A stretch of DNA of 64,000 bases from Bacteroidota bacterium (GTDB taxonomy: Bacteria > Bacteroidota > Bacteroidia > Bacteroidales > FEN-979): contig JAPLDH010000021.1 in NCBI GenBank assembly GCA_026391355.1, forward strand, positions 1 through 64,000, given 5' to 3'. Every line of letters starts with the position of its first letter. The first letter of the stretch is position 1. The position numbers and the translations under genes were made by a program. Shown in pieces: positions 32,977 through 42,225 of the stretch. Below the pieces are notes generated by a model. The model worked only from the letters and a program-made list of their open reading frames with translations, ran no database searches and was not told where the DNA came from.

Positions 32977-33822
32977 TTAATAATAATAGTGTTCAAGAAT
33001 TGAACGAATAGATTCCCTGTAATACTTATTGATGGCTGGTGTCACAAAAAATCCTATCGAAGCATGCTCATAGTCATTGATAACCAGTCGGGGATCATAG
33101 ACCACTTCAAGTCCAAGCCTGGCAGCCGTTTCAGCCACGAAGATCTCTTCACCAAAAAGAAAATTGGGAAGATCAAGGGTTCCCCCCAATATAAAATAGG
33201 CATCTTTAAAAACCAGGCAGGAACCATGCGGCGCATAGATTTTTCTTCTCTGCCGGTCAGGATATTCCGCAACACCTTTTTTCTCTCTCCCTAAACCAAG
33301 TCCCCACTTTTTTGCATAAGCAGCCAGGAGATACATATTCTGGATAATAACATTTGAGTATAAGAACCGGAATAATTGCAATTTCCGCTTTGAATACCGC
33401 AGCAGGATTTTGGGGTTGTAATCCAAATTCCATTTTTGGGATATGATGGATGGAGCGACAACTCCCAGGTTCTTGAGATCACTTAATTCGTTTAACCGGT
33501 AAAAAAATTGAGGGGTGAAAACAATGTCTACATTGGTTACAAGGATCCATTGAGGATAAACCGAATGCTTTTGAAGATAATAATTTAGCCCCTCCCTGGC
33601 TCCTCCAAAATAACCAAGATTTTTTCCGGTTTCAATGTAGTGCAGAAATGGGTGGCTTTTAATTTTTTCCAGGAAATCGTGTGGCTTTTCTATATCACTG
33701 TTATCAACCAGGATGAGTGAGAAATCATCCGTTGCTAAAGGTGCAAGGCTGTCGATGTAACGGATTGTTTCCGGGTATGTATTATAAATAACCCCAATGA
33801 TCAGTAAACGGGTTTCATTCAT
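32977..33822 (-). CDS. Family-2 glycosyltransferase, rhamnosyltransferase-like
   Basis: A 281-residue GT2 protein: IIGVIYNTYPETIRYIDSL, LILVDNSD, NLGYFGGAREGLNYY (the NxGxxGG pattern of rhamnosyl- and galactofuranosyltransferase-like members), VTNVDIVFTP as the metal DxD-like segment, APHGSCLVFKDAYF and FGEEIFVAE. No membrane segment is evident, so it would act at the cytoplasmic face. Its start is three bases after the stop of the beta-propeller gene. Sugar and linkage unknown. Confidence 0.88.
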   Translation of the reverse strand: MNETRLLIIGVIYNTYPETIRYIDSLAPLATDDFSLILVDNSDIEKPHDFLEKIKSHPFLHYIETGKNLGYFGGAREGLNYYLQKHSVYPQWILVTNVDIVFTPQFFYRLNELSDLKNLGVVAPSIISQKWNLDYNPKILLRYSKRKLQLFRFLYSNVIIQNMYLLAAYAKKWGLGLGREKKGVAEYPDRQRRKIYAPHGSCLVFKDAYFILGGTLDLPNFLFGEEIFVAETAARLGLEVVYDPRLVINDYEHASIGFFVTPAINKYYRESIRSILEHYYY

Positions 33823-33825
33823 CGC

Positions 33826-35103
33826 TTAAAAAGAATTGATGATACCGGTTGCAAGGGAATCGCTAATGTTTATAGTACATAACGATCTTTTCCCTGTATG
33901 GGCCGAATCAAAACAGATCATTGTTCCATTGTTGTTCCATCGCGGATGCAGGTCACACCTGACTTCACCCCTGTAAAGGTAAGGTTGGCGAAAAAGACCT
34001 AAATCAAATCTCTTCTCCTTTAATATATTATACAGAACCAGATAACTTATTTGAAATCTGTCAGGATAGGTATCGGTTACAAACCATTCCGAAGAGTTAC
34101 CCGGGAAAGAGGGATGCCCGTCAGAATTAAAATTATTTGTTCCGATCAGCCGGAATTCATCGCTCATGTCGCTGAACAGAATATATGCATCCTTATCATC
34201 AGTAGAACGTGCATAAGCGAGCAAATGTGAATCATCCTGCCAGGCAATGTGCGAGACCATATTGTGAGTGGGAAACAGATGAAGATTCTGTCCGTTCTTA
34301 TCACAGGAAAACATACGGGTAAAGGTGAAGTTATCATCTTTAACCCACCGGTGGAGAAAAAGAAAGCGTTGGCCGGAAGGAGAAAACAAACAATGCGTAA
34401 GAAAATGAAAGGCCCTGTCCATGCTCTTTTGGGGATGAAAAGAGGCAATATCCCTCACCGAGAATAAATCCGAAACAAGATTATTCCGGATATCAATGAT
34501 GCTTATTCCATGTGATGAAGGAGCTTCTGCTTCAATTTCCGGATCGTGGCCATGGATATAACCATAACCGGGATAATAATGCCGCTGAAGCCGGGCAAAA
34601 TTATAGGATAATGCTTTAGCGCCATCAGGAGAGACCGCTGCAATGGCTTTCGGGAGAACTCCCAATGCTTTTCCTTCAACATCGAAAATTTTGGCGATAT
34701 TATCCTCTCCACCTGCATCATTAAAAATAAACTTCCCTGTTTTTCCTATCCATTGCAACATGCTTCCCTGCTGCCAGTTGAAACAGGAAGTGGAAGTGAT
34801 TTTCTGAAACGATGAAAAATTGTCATCTTTAAAAAAACCAATTTCAATCTGATCACCAATCTTGGGTACTGTATTTTGAAGCCGATGATAACCATTGGCA
34901 AGAAGATATTTGTTGTCGGATGACCAAGGGTTTTTATCATGGAAGCCGAAGAAAAATCCTTCTCTTACTGTAACCGGATACGCAGATTTTTCCTTCGGGA
35001 CAGGAACAAGATATAAAAGTGCCTGGTACACATCCCTGATCCGGTTTTTTATTTTTGGATTATGTTTTAAAACCTGGTAAACCAACGACTCCAGTTTATT
35101 CAT
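33826..35103 (-). CDS. Beta-propeller-like protein of the glycan locus
   Basis: A 425-residue protein without signal peptide or membrane segment. It contains several WD40-like/TolB-like blade motifs, e.g. KNPWSSDNKYLLANGYH, CLFSPSGQRFLFLHRWV, IAWQDDSHLLAYAR and DLHPRWNNNGTMICFDSAHTG, the last a good PD40 repeat. A six- or seven-blade propeller is likely. Relatives occur inside polysaccharide loci of Bacteroidota and are often labelled glycosyltransferases only by context. No catalytic motif is seen. It lies five bases after the flippase gene and three before a glycosyltransferase, tightly embedded in the operon, so a role in glycan synthesis or scaffold is likely but unknown. Confidence 0.7.
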   Translation of the reverse strand: MNKLESLVYQVLKHNPKIKNRIRDVYQALLYLVPVPKEKSAYPVTVREGFFFGFHDKNPWSSDNKYLLANGYHRLQNTVPKIGDQIEIGFFKDDNFSSFQKITSTSCFNWQQGSMLQWIGKTGKFIFNDAGGEDNIAKIFDVEGKALGVLPKAIAAVSPDGAKALSYNFARLQRHYYPGYGYIHGHDPEIEAEAPSSHGISIIDIRNNLVSDLFSVRDIASFHPQKSMDRAFHFLTHCLFSPSGQRFLFLHRWVKDDNFTFTRMFSCDKNGQNLHLFPTHNMVSHIAWQDDSHLLAYARSTDDKDAYILFSDMSDEFRLIGTNNFNSDGHPSFPGNSSEWFVTDTYPDRFQISYLVLYNILKEKRFDLGLFRQPYLYRGEVRCDLHPRWNNNGTMICFDSAHTGKRSLCTINISDSLATGIINSF

Positions 35104-35108
35104 CTTAA

Positions 35109-36350
35109 TTATTTAAATAATCCCTGTTTATAGAACCGGAATAAAAATGCGAAAATAATGATAATATAGGTAACAACCGAAACAAGCGAAATGACCGCAG
35201 CTGCAGGATACCCGTGGATGGGTACAAAGATCAGGTTTGCCAGGGCATTCACTGCAAGGGCAGCAAGAATGGCAACCAGCATCAGCCGGGGCTTCAATAA
35301 TAACTCCAGGGGTTTATGCACCATCAAGGCAGCCTGCCATAAAAAGGCGGAACTGATCAATGCTGCCGATACAAGTAACGGCCGGATTACCTGAAGATGC
35401 AATATCCTGGTATAAAAAAGGTTGTTGACAAACATAAAAAAGATAAACACAACAACGGCAATCAGAAGACAGTAATTCAACCCCTCACGGATCAGTTTCA
35501 TCGCCTCCTTTTTCCGGCTATCGTTCCATTTTTCCACAATCATCGGATAATATGCCAGAAGGACAGGGATTGTCGTAAACGTGGCGATTTTACCAATAAA
35601 ATCCTTGACGGCTGAATAGGTTCCGACATTTTCATAACTGGTGAACTCTTTAATTATGAAACGGTCGGAAATGTTCAACAGATAGGAAAGAAAAAGCCAG
35701 ATGGTAATCGGAAATCCAAAATTGAATGCTTTTTTGGTAAAACCTGTCTGGAAATAAATACGGGAAGGATCCAATCCGACCCTCCCCTCCGGAAGAATTG
35801 TGATCCGCAGAAATTCAGACAAAACAAGGCCCAAAACCATGGCAATAAAAAGAACAATAAACAGATGCTGGTTAAAAACAAAGGTCAGCAGGAGGAAAAA
35901 TGCAAGGAACAACACGTTGTAAGACCCTTCAAGAATGGCATAGTTCAATGATTTTCTCTTGGTCTGATTTAAGGTCAGGTGAAACAGAAACACATTGTAC
36001 ATGAAAATATAGGTCACAACCACAGCGGTATCAGTCCAATCGAGGTGAAAGTAGTAAATGCACAGAAAGAACCCGATGATGACAGCCGAGAGGGTACTCA
36101 TCAGGGTAAGGAAAAAGAAACGGTTGATGACCAGAACCTGTTCCTGCGGATAAGCGCTGAGAAAGCGAAGAATGCTTTGTTGAATCCACCCGAAGGAGAG
36201 TGTGCTGACCAACATTGTGGCATAAAAAACCAGTGAGTATTTCCCGTACTCCGCATTACCCAGAAGCCGTACAGCCAGAATGATGATGGCCAGATTGACC
36301 AGGGCAGGGATAATCTTTCCCGCAAAATATATCAGTACATCTTTTTTCAT
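35109..36350 (-). CDS. Polysaccharide flippase (Wzx-like)
   Basis: A 413-residue inner-membrane protein with about 12 hydrophobic helices and the N-terminal pattern of PST/MOP flippases (IYFAGKIIPALVNLAIIILA, VRLLGNAEYGKYSL). The central cytoplasmic region with ISDRFIIKEFTSYENVGTYS is also typical. It would move the lipid-linked repeat unit to the periplasm. First gene of the minus-strand glycan operon that runs to the polymerase fragment. Confidence 0.88.
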   Translation of the reverse strand: MKKDVLIYFAGKIIPALVNLAIIILAVRLLGNAEYGKYSLVFYATMLVSTLSFGWIQQSILRFLSAYPQEQVLVINRFFFLTLMSTLSAVIIGFFLCIYYFHLDWTDTAVVVTYIFMYNVFLFHLTLNQTKRKSLNYAILEGSYNVLFLAFFLLLTFVFNQHLFIVLFIAMVLGLVLSEFLRITILPEGRVGLDPSRIYFQTGFTKKAFNFGFPITIWLFLSYLLNISDRFIIKEFTSYENVGTYSAVKDFIGKIATFTTIPVLLAYYPMIVEKWNDSRKKEAMKLIREGLNYCLLIAVVVFIFFMFVNNLFYTRILHLQVIRPLLVSAALISSAFLWQAALMVHKPLELLLKPRLMLVAILAALAVNALANLIFVPIHGYPAAAVISLVSVVTYIIIIFAFLFRFYKQGLFK

Positions 36351-36523
36351 TGCATTGTAAGGCTGTCATTTTCACAAGCGGAGCAGGGCAATCCCGGCGC
36401 CGGTATTAACCAAAGCAAAGATAATAATTAGTTTCCAAAGCGGTGTACCCTCGCTATAAGATGGAAATGAAGCTTCTTCCACTTTGCTAAAATGGGTTCC
36501 TGATTGTATTGTGAAGAAGCCAT

Positions 36524-36565
36524 GAAGGCATCCTTTTGGATACCTTCAGACTTTTCGTAAATTTG
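36524..36565 (+). promoter_or_regulatory. Bacteroidota-type promoter with overlapping hairpin
   Basis: TTTG at 36535-36538 and TAAATTTG at 36558-36565 are separated by 19 bp, a near-ideal -33/-7 pair, facing the MBOAT gene (start 36659). A 10-bp imperfect hairpin, GAAGGCATCC-TTTT-GGATACCTTC (36524-36547), overlaps the -33 box and could be an operator or an old terminator. The gap 36351-36658 holds no gene. Confidence 0.6.
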
Positions 36566-36658
36566 CACTAATTGAATCATAACACATTTTCGATTATCTT
36601 ATATTTCAGGAAGTTCTGATTAAAGTACGAACGCAGAACATTCCAGCAAACAGAACCT

Positions 36659-38137
36659 ATGGATTTTACCAGTGTTAAATTCCTTTTTCTTTACCTGCCT
36701 CTGTTCCTGATCATTTATTATGTCATTCCCTGCAAATTCAAAAATAGTGCAATTCTGATTTTCAGCCTTCTGTTGATCTTTGAGATCGACCATATTAAGG
36801 CTGCCATACTACTATTTTCTATTTGCCTGAATTTCTATTTCGGCCGCCTCATCAATAAAAAGGGGCAAGTTTGGGTTTTGGGACTTGGGATATTCCTGAA
36901 TATTGCACTACTCTCAGTTTTTAAATATCATCTCTTACTATTAGATATTCTTCATGGAGTTGCGAATATCATTTCCTCTCATAAGCCACAACTTCATATT
37001 CTATCATCCATGGTCCTTCCGATAGGAATCAGTTTTTATACTTTCAGGGCCATTTCCTACCTTGTGGATGTTTATAGGAAAAAGACAGAACCTGAACAAA
37101 ACTTCATTGATTTTGCGACTTACCTTTCGTTCTTTCCATTAATGATCGCTGGCCCGATTGTGAGGTACATTGAAATGAAAAGTGAACTTCATGCCGGGAA
37201 ACCATCCTTTCAACAGATTGCCCATGGTACAGAGAGATTCATCTTCGGTCTTGCCCGTAAAGTATTGATAGCAAACACCCTCGGGGTTGTGGCGGACAAG
37301 ATTTTTTCAGAGCCGGTCGATGACCTTTCTACCCCTGTGGCATGGCTGGGACTGGTATCTTATACGATGCAGATCTTCTTTGATTTCGCCGGATATACTG
37401 ATATGGCCATTGGGATTGGGATGATTCTCGGCTTCACCTTCCCTGAAAACTTCAACTACCCATATATATCAAGAAATATCCGCGAATTCTGGAGGAGGTG
37501 GCATATGTCTCTTTCCACATGGTTACGCGACTATATCTTTTTGCCGGTGGCTTACTACCTTTCAAAAAAATGGAAAAAAGATGTCTATGCAGGGATCAGA
37601 ACCGACAACCTCCTCTATACAGTGGCAACGATGATCACCTTTACCATTTGTGGCTTTTGGCATGGTTCGTCCCTTTCCTTCGTGATCTGGGGTATATATT
37701 ACGCCCTTTTCATGATCCTGGAGCAGGTGTTCATAAAACGTACCCTCCATAAACTCTGGTCACCGATACAACATCTATATACTATTATTGTCATCATGGG
37801 TGGATGGGTTTTGTTTCGTACTGCAGACCTTTATCAGGCAGGGCATTTCTATCATAAACTATTTGTTTATTCGGCAGGATCTGTTTCTTTGACCAGTTAT
37901 CTCTCTTTTTTCATCATTAACAAGGAAACCTTCCTGATTCTGATTTGTGCAATAATTCTCTCAACACCCCTCACTTCCATCCTGAATGCTAAATTGAAGG
38001 CCTTATCTCTTAACAGTAAAGGGATCTGGCTAACCTGTAAACTACTGCGCCTCAGCTTTATGTTCTTCCTTTTCTTAATCACTCTCTCTTATGTCGTCGC
38101 TCAAACTTATAATCCATTTATTTATTCCAGGTTTTGA
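36659..38137 (+). CDS. MBOAT-family O-acyltransferase (AlgI/PatA-like)
   Basis: A 492-residue polytopic membrane protein. It has the N-terminal pattern MDFTSVKFLFLYLPLFLIIY, LPIGISFYTFRAISYLVDVY, FPLMIAGPIVRY, DFAGYTDMAIGIG and the signature block FWRRWHMSLSTWLRDYIFLP, and CGFWHGSSLSF with the catalytic His. AlgI and PatA use acetyl-CoA on the inside and hand the acyl group across the membrane to a periplasmic partner, here the next gene. It probably O-acetylates the glycan made by this locus. Transcribed from its own promoter, opposite to the flippase operon. Confidence 0.92.
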   Translation: MDFTSVKFLFLYLPLFLIIYYVIPCKFKNSAILIFSLLLIFEIDHIKAAILLFSICLNFYFGRLINKKGQVWVLGLGIFLNIALLSVFKYHLLLLDILHGVANIISSHKPQLHILSSMVLPIGISFYTFRAISYLVDVYRKKTEPEQNFIDFATYLSFFPLMIAGPIVRYIEMKSELHAGKPSFQQIAHGTERFIFGLARKVLIANTLGVVADKIFSEPVDDLSTPVAWLGLVSYTMQIFFDFAGYTDMAIGIGMILGFTFPENFNYPYISRNIREFWRRWHMSLSTWLRDYIFLPVAYYLSKKWKKDVYAGIRTDNLLYTVATMITFTICGFWHGSSLSFVIWGIYYALFMILEQVFIKRTLHKLWSPIQHLYTIIVIMGGWVLFRTADLYQAGHFYHKLFVYSAGSVSLTSYLSFFIINKETFLILICAIILSTPLTSILNAKLKALSLNSKGIWLTCKLLRLSFMFFLFLITLSYVVAQTYNPFIYSRF

Positions 38138-38142
38138 TTCCC

Positions 38143-39183
38143 ATGAAACACGAACGGCAGCATAAAATTCTCGTCTTTGGCTTTATCCTTTTCCTTTGCC
38201 TGCCAACTATCAAAATGTTAATTGATTATAAAAAAGAAACCTTTGCCAGTTATTCCGACCATTTAGGGTTCAGGAGCGAATTCCTGGCAATTTACCAGTT
38301 CTGTAAAGTATCCGTATTTTCAGTCAACCCATTTCCGGAAAAGGTGGTAATGGGTACAAACCATTGGTTTTTCCTTGGTAATTCATTCAGTGATGTGATA
38401 AAAGAATCAAAGGGGATCACCTGTTTTTCTGAACCACAACTCGATAGTATCGAAAACAATATCGAAACCATTCGTAACGACTGCAGGCAAAGAGGAATAA
38501 AGTTGTACGTTGCAATTGCCCCGAATAAGCTTACGGTTTATGGACAATATCTGCCAATCATTAAATCTGACCGACCGACCAAACTTGAACAGGTAATAAA
38601 CAGAATGAAACATGATGAAATCAATATTATCGATCTTAAAAGAGATTTCCCCAGATACAGTGACAAAAGGTTATATTACCTTCATGGCACTCACTGGAAC
38701 TCTTTCGGCGGCTTCATTGGATACCTTACCCTGATGGAATTTATCGTTCGGGATTTTCCGGGTCTCAAGGTATTTTCTATGCATGATTTCAACCTGGATA
38801 CTATAACTTCAGACACAAATGACCTGACAGGGATGTTGTCCCTGAAAATTCCTGAAGATGAAGTGATCATGAAGCCAAAATATTTGAGTACTACAACACA
38901 GGAGAAGGCCAGATTACCTGTTCCGGATCATTACAACAGAAATCCAAATGAGTACGAAATAAGGTTTGTAAATAATGGCAAACCACTTAAAGCCCTGATC
39001 TTCCGTGATTCATTCTTCAATGCTTTGATCCCCTTTTTCAAGGAATCTTTTGGGGAATCTGTTTTTATCTGGTCTGCCTTTGACAGGAATCTGATAGATG
39101 TTGAAAAGCCCGACCTGATCATTTATGAAGTGATCGAACGGGAAATTGATGTTTTCGATAATATTTCTCCCAAATCTGGCTGA
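38143..39183 (+). CDS. AlgJ/AlgX-like SGNH acetyltransferase partner
   Basis: From the ATG at 38143 (MKHERQHKILVFGFILFLC; five bases after the MBOAT stop) 346 residues: a short N-terminal membrane anchor and a periplasmic SGNH-like domain. Markers are FASYSDHLGFRSEFL near the start (as in AlgJ/DltD-like proteins), WFFLGNSF, YVAIAPNKLTVYG, LHGTHWNSFGGFIGY with the catalytic His, and LIFRDSFFNALIPF with the Ser nucleophile in a RDSF block. It would accept acetyl from the MBOAT protein and place it on the polysaccharide. Confidence 0.87.
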   Translation: MKHERQHKILVFGFILFLCLPTIKMLIDYKKETFASYSDHLGFRSEFLAIYQFCKVSVFSVNPFPEKVVMGTNHWFFLGNSFSDVIKESKGITCFSEPQLDSIENNIETIRNDCRQRGIKLYVAIAPNKLTVYGQYLPIIKSDRPTKLEQVINRMKHDEINIIDLKRDFPRYSDKRLYYLHGTHWNSFGGFIGYLTLMEFIVRDFPGLKVFSMHDFNLDTITSDTNDLTGMLSLKIPEDEVIMKPKYLSTTTQEKARLPVPDHYNRNPNEYEIRFVNNGKPLKALIFRDSFFNALIPFFKESFGESVFIWSAFDRNLIDVEKPDLIIYEVIEREIDVFDNISPKSG

Positions 39184-39282
39184 TCTTATCAATGAAATCA
39201 AATGATAGCTGAAACACCAGTGTTATCAATACAGACATGACCCCTTATACGATCAGCGATACCTTATGAAAATCCAGGGAGC

Positions 39283-40347
39283 CTATTTGTACTTAACCGG
39301 ACCTTTTAAAAAGAAGGTGATGGGCCTCGTGATCGGGTCAAATACAAGGAACTGAACTACTGTAAAATCATGGCCGTTATTGACAAGGGCAAACATCCTG
39401 TCGCGATCGTACTGAAGCGTATTTCCATTTTCATCCGATTCTCCTTCCCCTCCCCTGTGAAAGGTCCTGATGGATGTGCTCACCCCGCTTGTATCTGTAA
39501 CTGTTATAATGTGAAAAGGCGGAGAGGAAAGGATAGAGTCTTTGCGGTGCTTATCGATATCATTCAACAGCGCTTCAAAACCGATCTTCGAAAAAGAGCT
39601 CATAAAATTCATGACCTTCAGCGTATCATAATGCCGGATTTCCTGGTTATTGTATAATGCTGTCAGGGTGAATCCCCTTTCATGGTTATTTCTGATCATA
39701 TATGAAAGTACCGGCGCCGAAGGAAACTCAACCTTAACCGATGCAATCTCATGGATGTTCTTCCGGAAAATCGTATAATCCCTCCAGTATTTCTCAATCG
39801 GCATATAGCGGGGGGTTAAAAAGCCACGCAGACCGGGAAGAAATGTTACAAAAGGCTCCGACGACCCCTCCATCAGCATGAAAGTTCCCCGGTTGCTTTG
39901 TGTTGCATTTCCCACATAATAGACCTTCGTCAGCTTTTCATGTGGAAAAAGACAAATCTTACCGAAGATGTTGATCCTGTATTTCCATTGATAAATTTCA
40001 ACCTTCACTGAAGTTACCGCCATTTTCCGGATGATGTTGTCGCGTGCAGCAATAGCAACCGGTTCCTTTACCTGCAGATCCAGCATTGTTGACAGAAGCA
40101 TGTCAATGTTGAATCTCATGCCTGGATATTTATCATTCACCTGCCAACTGCCGTTCGGAAGTCTTGTAAGTTTAAGGGTGTTATTATTCTTATCTGCCAT
40201 AAAGATCTTGGTCACATTGGCCGTATCATCGACGGCAAAATCACTGAGGGCGCGTTTGAATGTCGTCCGCGATTGGGTAAGTACAAGGACGATGGCAACA
40301 ATTGCAAGAATGACAACAATGATGATGATATTCCTGTTTTTCTTCAT
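39283..40347 (-). CDS. DUF4340-type membrane-anchored protein
   Basis: From the ATG at 40347 (MKKNRNIIIIVVILAIVAIV), 354 residues: one N-terminal membrane anchor and an extracytoplasmic beta-rich domain. The segments RALSDFAVDDTANVTKIFMAD and LTRLPNGSWQVN match the DUF4340 family that accompanies GldG-like ABC transporter auxiliary proteins. It is last in a three-gene set (gldF, gldG, this), 22 bp after gldG. Its role in the transporter is not known. The longer frame would overlap gldG by 56 bp without a gain of recognisable sequence. Confidence 0.78.
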   Translation of the reverse strand: MKKNRNIIIIVVILAIVAIVLVLTQSRTTFKRALSDFAVDDTANVTKIFMADKNNNTLKLTRLPNGSWQVNDKYPGMRFNIDMLLSTMLDLQVKEPVAIAARDNIIRKMAVTSVKVEIYQWKYRINIFGKICLFPHEKLTKVYYVGNATQSNRGTFMLMEGSSEPFVTFLPGLRGFLTPRYMPIEKYWRDYTIFRKNIHEIASVKVEFPSAPVLSYMIRNNHERGFTLTALYNNQEIRHYDTLKVMNFMSSFSKIGFEALLNDIDKHRKDSILSSPPFHIITVTDTSGVSTSIRTFHRGGEGESDENGNTLQYDRDRMFALVNNGHDFTVVQFLVFDPITRPITFFLKGPVKYK

Positions 40348-40369
40348 AAACATCAGTTTGAAACCCGGC

Positions 40370-42118
40370 TTAGATGGCAGGTTGTGCATATTTTTTCTTT
40401 CTGACCAGGAATTTCGAGATTCCAAACACCATGATCAGGACGATGGGGAGCAAGGTATTCAGTAACTGCCAGAAAAGGCGTTGCTTATCGATAATTGTCC
40501 GGTCAAGAAGCCTCAGTTTAAGTTCCCTGGATCTTACGGCGATCAATCCTGAATCATCACAAAGATAGTTCATTACGTTCATGATAAGATCCTTGTTCCC
40601 AAATGTTTGCTGGGTGTACTGATCATAGCCCAGCGGTAAAGGATATCCCTGGGAATAATGAAACTGGTTCTTGATGATATCTCCATCGGAGATCACCACC
40701 ATTTTTGATGGTTTCACAGATTTTTCAAGGAACCCCAGGTCATTGTTGGTTGCAATGTCGGGAGCCAGCCGGAATTGAAAAGCTGATTTGAACTTCCCTT
40801 CAAGAAGGATCGCGACCGGCTGGGGACCCTTGTTGTAAAGACGTTCATCCACCTGCTGTTTCAGCACTTCAAGGTCGATGTAAACGGGCGCATTTAATAT
40901 CCTTGAATAGGGGGAAGTGGTGAGAAGGATGGTTTTCTTTATTCCGGGTGATTCGACCGTATCCAGGCTGCTGATAAATTCCGTTTTGATGGCATTCAAT
41001 CCGTTTACGATGGGATGGTTTATAACAGGTGTCAGGATCGGGAAAAAATACCAGGGAAGAAAATCAAAGTGCGGTTGATTTCCCACCTGCCCGGTTTTGA
41101 CGGGAATGGGCAGTGCATTGATATCCTGCACAAGGTTCGTATTCATCCTGACCCCATAATTAAACAGCATATCATCGAGGTTCACGTCATTACTGATCCC
41201 CATTGTGGCATTGTATTTCTTGAGACTGTCCATGGTTGCAAACACAGGGTCGATCAGCCATAATACCTTACCCCCGCGCATAATAAACTGATCGATCAGA
41301 AATTTATCCTTTTCGTCATAGGGGGTTGTCGGTTTTGCGATGATGATTGCATGATACTTATTCACCAGTTTATCATGTGCTGAATCTGATTTCAACCTTA
41401 CCGTCAAACTGTTTATCTTATGGTTGAGGGTGATATGATCCACAGCATAAAAATCAGATAATGCATTGTGAATATCCACCGTCTCCATTTTGGAAAGTTC
41501 TCCTTGTCCTTCAATAAAAGCAATCCTGGGTTTGACCGGGACAGAAAGCTGCCGGATAGCGCTGGCAAGGTTATACTCCATCGACTGGATGGAATTGTTC
41601 AGCACTTTATCGGAGTTTTGTCCGAGTTGGGTCATCAGGAGTTGAACAGGAACATCCGCTCCCCTGTAAGTCACAATGGCCCCCGGGAAGATAATGAGCT
41701 CGGATGCCTGGCCCTTTTTGTTCACCCGCAGGTCTGTGGGCTGTAACCCACGTTCAACAAGCAGCTTGTAAGCATCGGTACGTTCCCTGGCATTCGGATT
41801 GGCGGAAGGATTCACGAATTCGTACTGGATCTTATCGGAATAGGCCCTGAACTCATCCAGCATTTCACGGGTCTCATTCGAAAGACGCTTGAATCCCGGC
41901 GGCAGATCACCCTCCAGGTAAACCTTGAAAAACATTACATCATGGATATTCTTCAGCAGTTGTTTGGTGGCAGGTGACAGGGAATACCTCTTTTCAGCCG
42001 TCAGATCAACCCTTGTAAAAACAAATGAGGAAATGATATTGACCAGCACAATGACCACCACCGCCAGCACGAGCTGGATGATGTTACTGCGTTTGATATT
42101 TTTTCGTTTATTGGTCAT
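40370..42118 (-). CDS. gldG: GldG-like ABC transporter auxiliary protein
   Basis: From the ATG at 42118 (MTNKRKNIKRSN), 582 residues: membrane helix near 20-42, a long periplasmic ABC_transp_aux domain (TAEKRYSLSPATKQLLKNI; FINPSANPNAR-like FVNPSANPNAR; IAFIEGQGELSK; GGKVLWLIDPV; VISDGDIIKNQFHY), and a second helix near the C-terminus (FWQLLNTLLPIVLIMVFGIS). This is the layout of GldG, which with GldF and GldA forms a transporter needed for gliding in flavobacteria, though homologues occur in non-gliding Bacteroidales. Codons upstream of the chosen start come from a C-rich palindromic repeat and are not part of the protein. Confidence 0.85.
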   Translation of the reverse strand: MTNKRKNIKRSNIIQLVLAVVVIVLVNIISSFVFTRVDLTAEKRYSLSPATKQLLKNIHDVMFFKVYLEGDLPPGFKRLSNETREMLDEFRAYSDKIQYEFVNPSANPNARERTDAYKLLVERGLQPTDLRVNKKGQASELIIFPGAIVTYRGADVPVQLLMTQLGQNSDKVLNNSIQSMEYNLASAIRQLSVPVKPRIAFIEGQGELSKMETVDIHNALSDFYAVDHITLNHKINSLTVRLKSDSAHDKLVNKYHAIIIAKPTTPYDEKDKFLIDQFIMRGGKVLWLIDPVFATMDSLKKYNATMGISNDVNLDDMLFNYGVRMNTNLVQDINALPIPVKTGQVGNQPHFDFLPWYFFPILTPVINHPIVNGLNAIKTEFISSLDTVESPGIKKTILLTTSPYSRILNAPVYIDLEVLKQQVDERLYNKGPQPVAILLEGKFKSAFQFRLAPDIATNNDLGFLEKSVKPSKMVVISDGDIIKNQFHYSQGYPLPLGYDQYTQQTFGNKDLIMNVMNYLCDDSGLIAVRSRELKLRLLDRTIIDKQRLFWQLLNTLLPIVLIMVFGISKFLVRKKKYAQPAI

Positions 42119-42130
42119 TGTGAGCCCCAC

Positions 42131-42160
42131 CCCCTGCCCCTCCCCAATTAGGGAGGGGAG
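42131..42160. repeat. C-rich palindromic intergenic element
   Basis: CCCCTCCC-CAATTA-GGGAGGGG (42137-42158), with CCACCCCCTG just left of it. This style of element is scattered between genes in Bacteroidota genomes and may act as a REP-like or terminator-like hairpin between gldF and gldG. Confidence 0.6.
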
Positions 42161-42225
42161 TTTGGTATTCATTTTATTTTAATTCGTAATCCGTAATCTT
42201 TAATTTTTAATCTTTAATTAAATGG

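Noticed and set aside
36524-36547. Terminator for the flippase operon
   Set aside because: The flippase gene is transcribed away from this point, and no T run follows the hairpin; overlap with a promoter box is the better reading.
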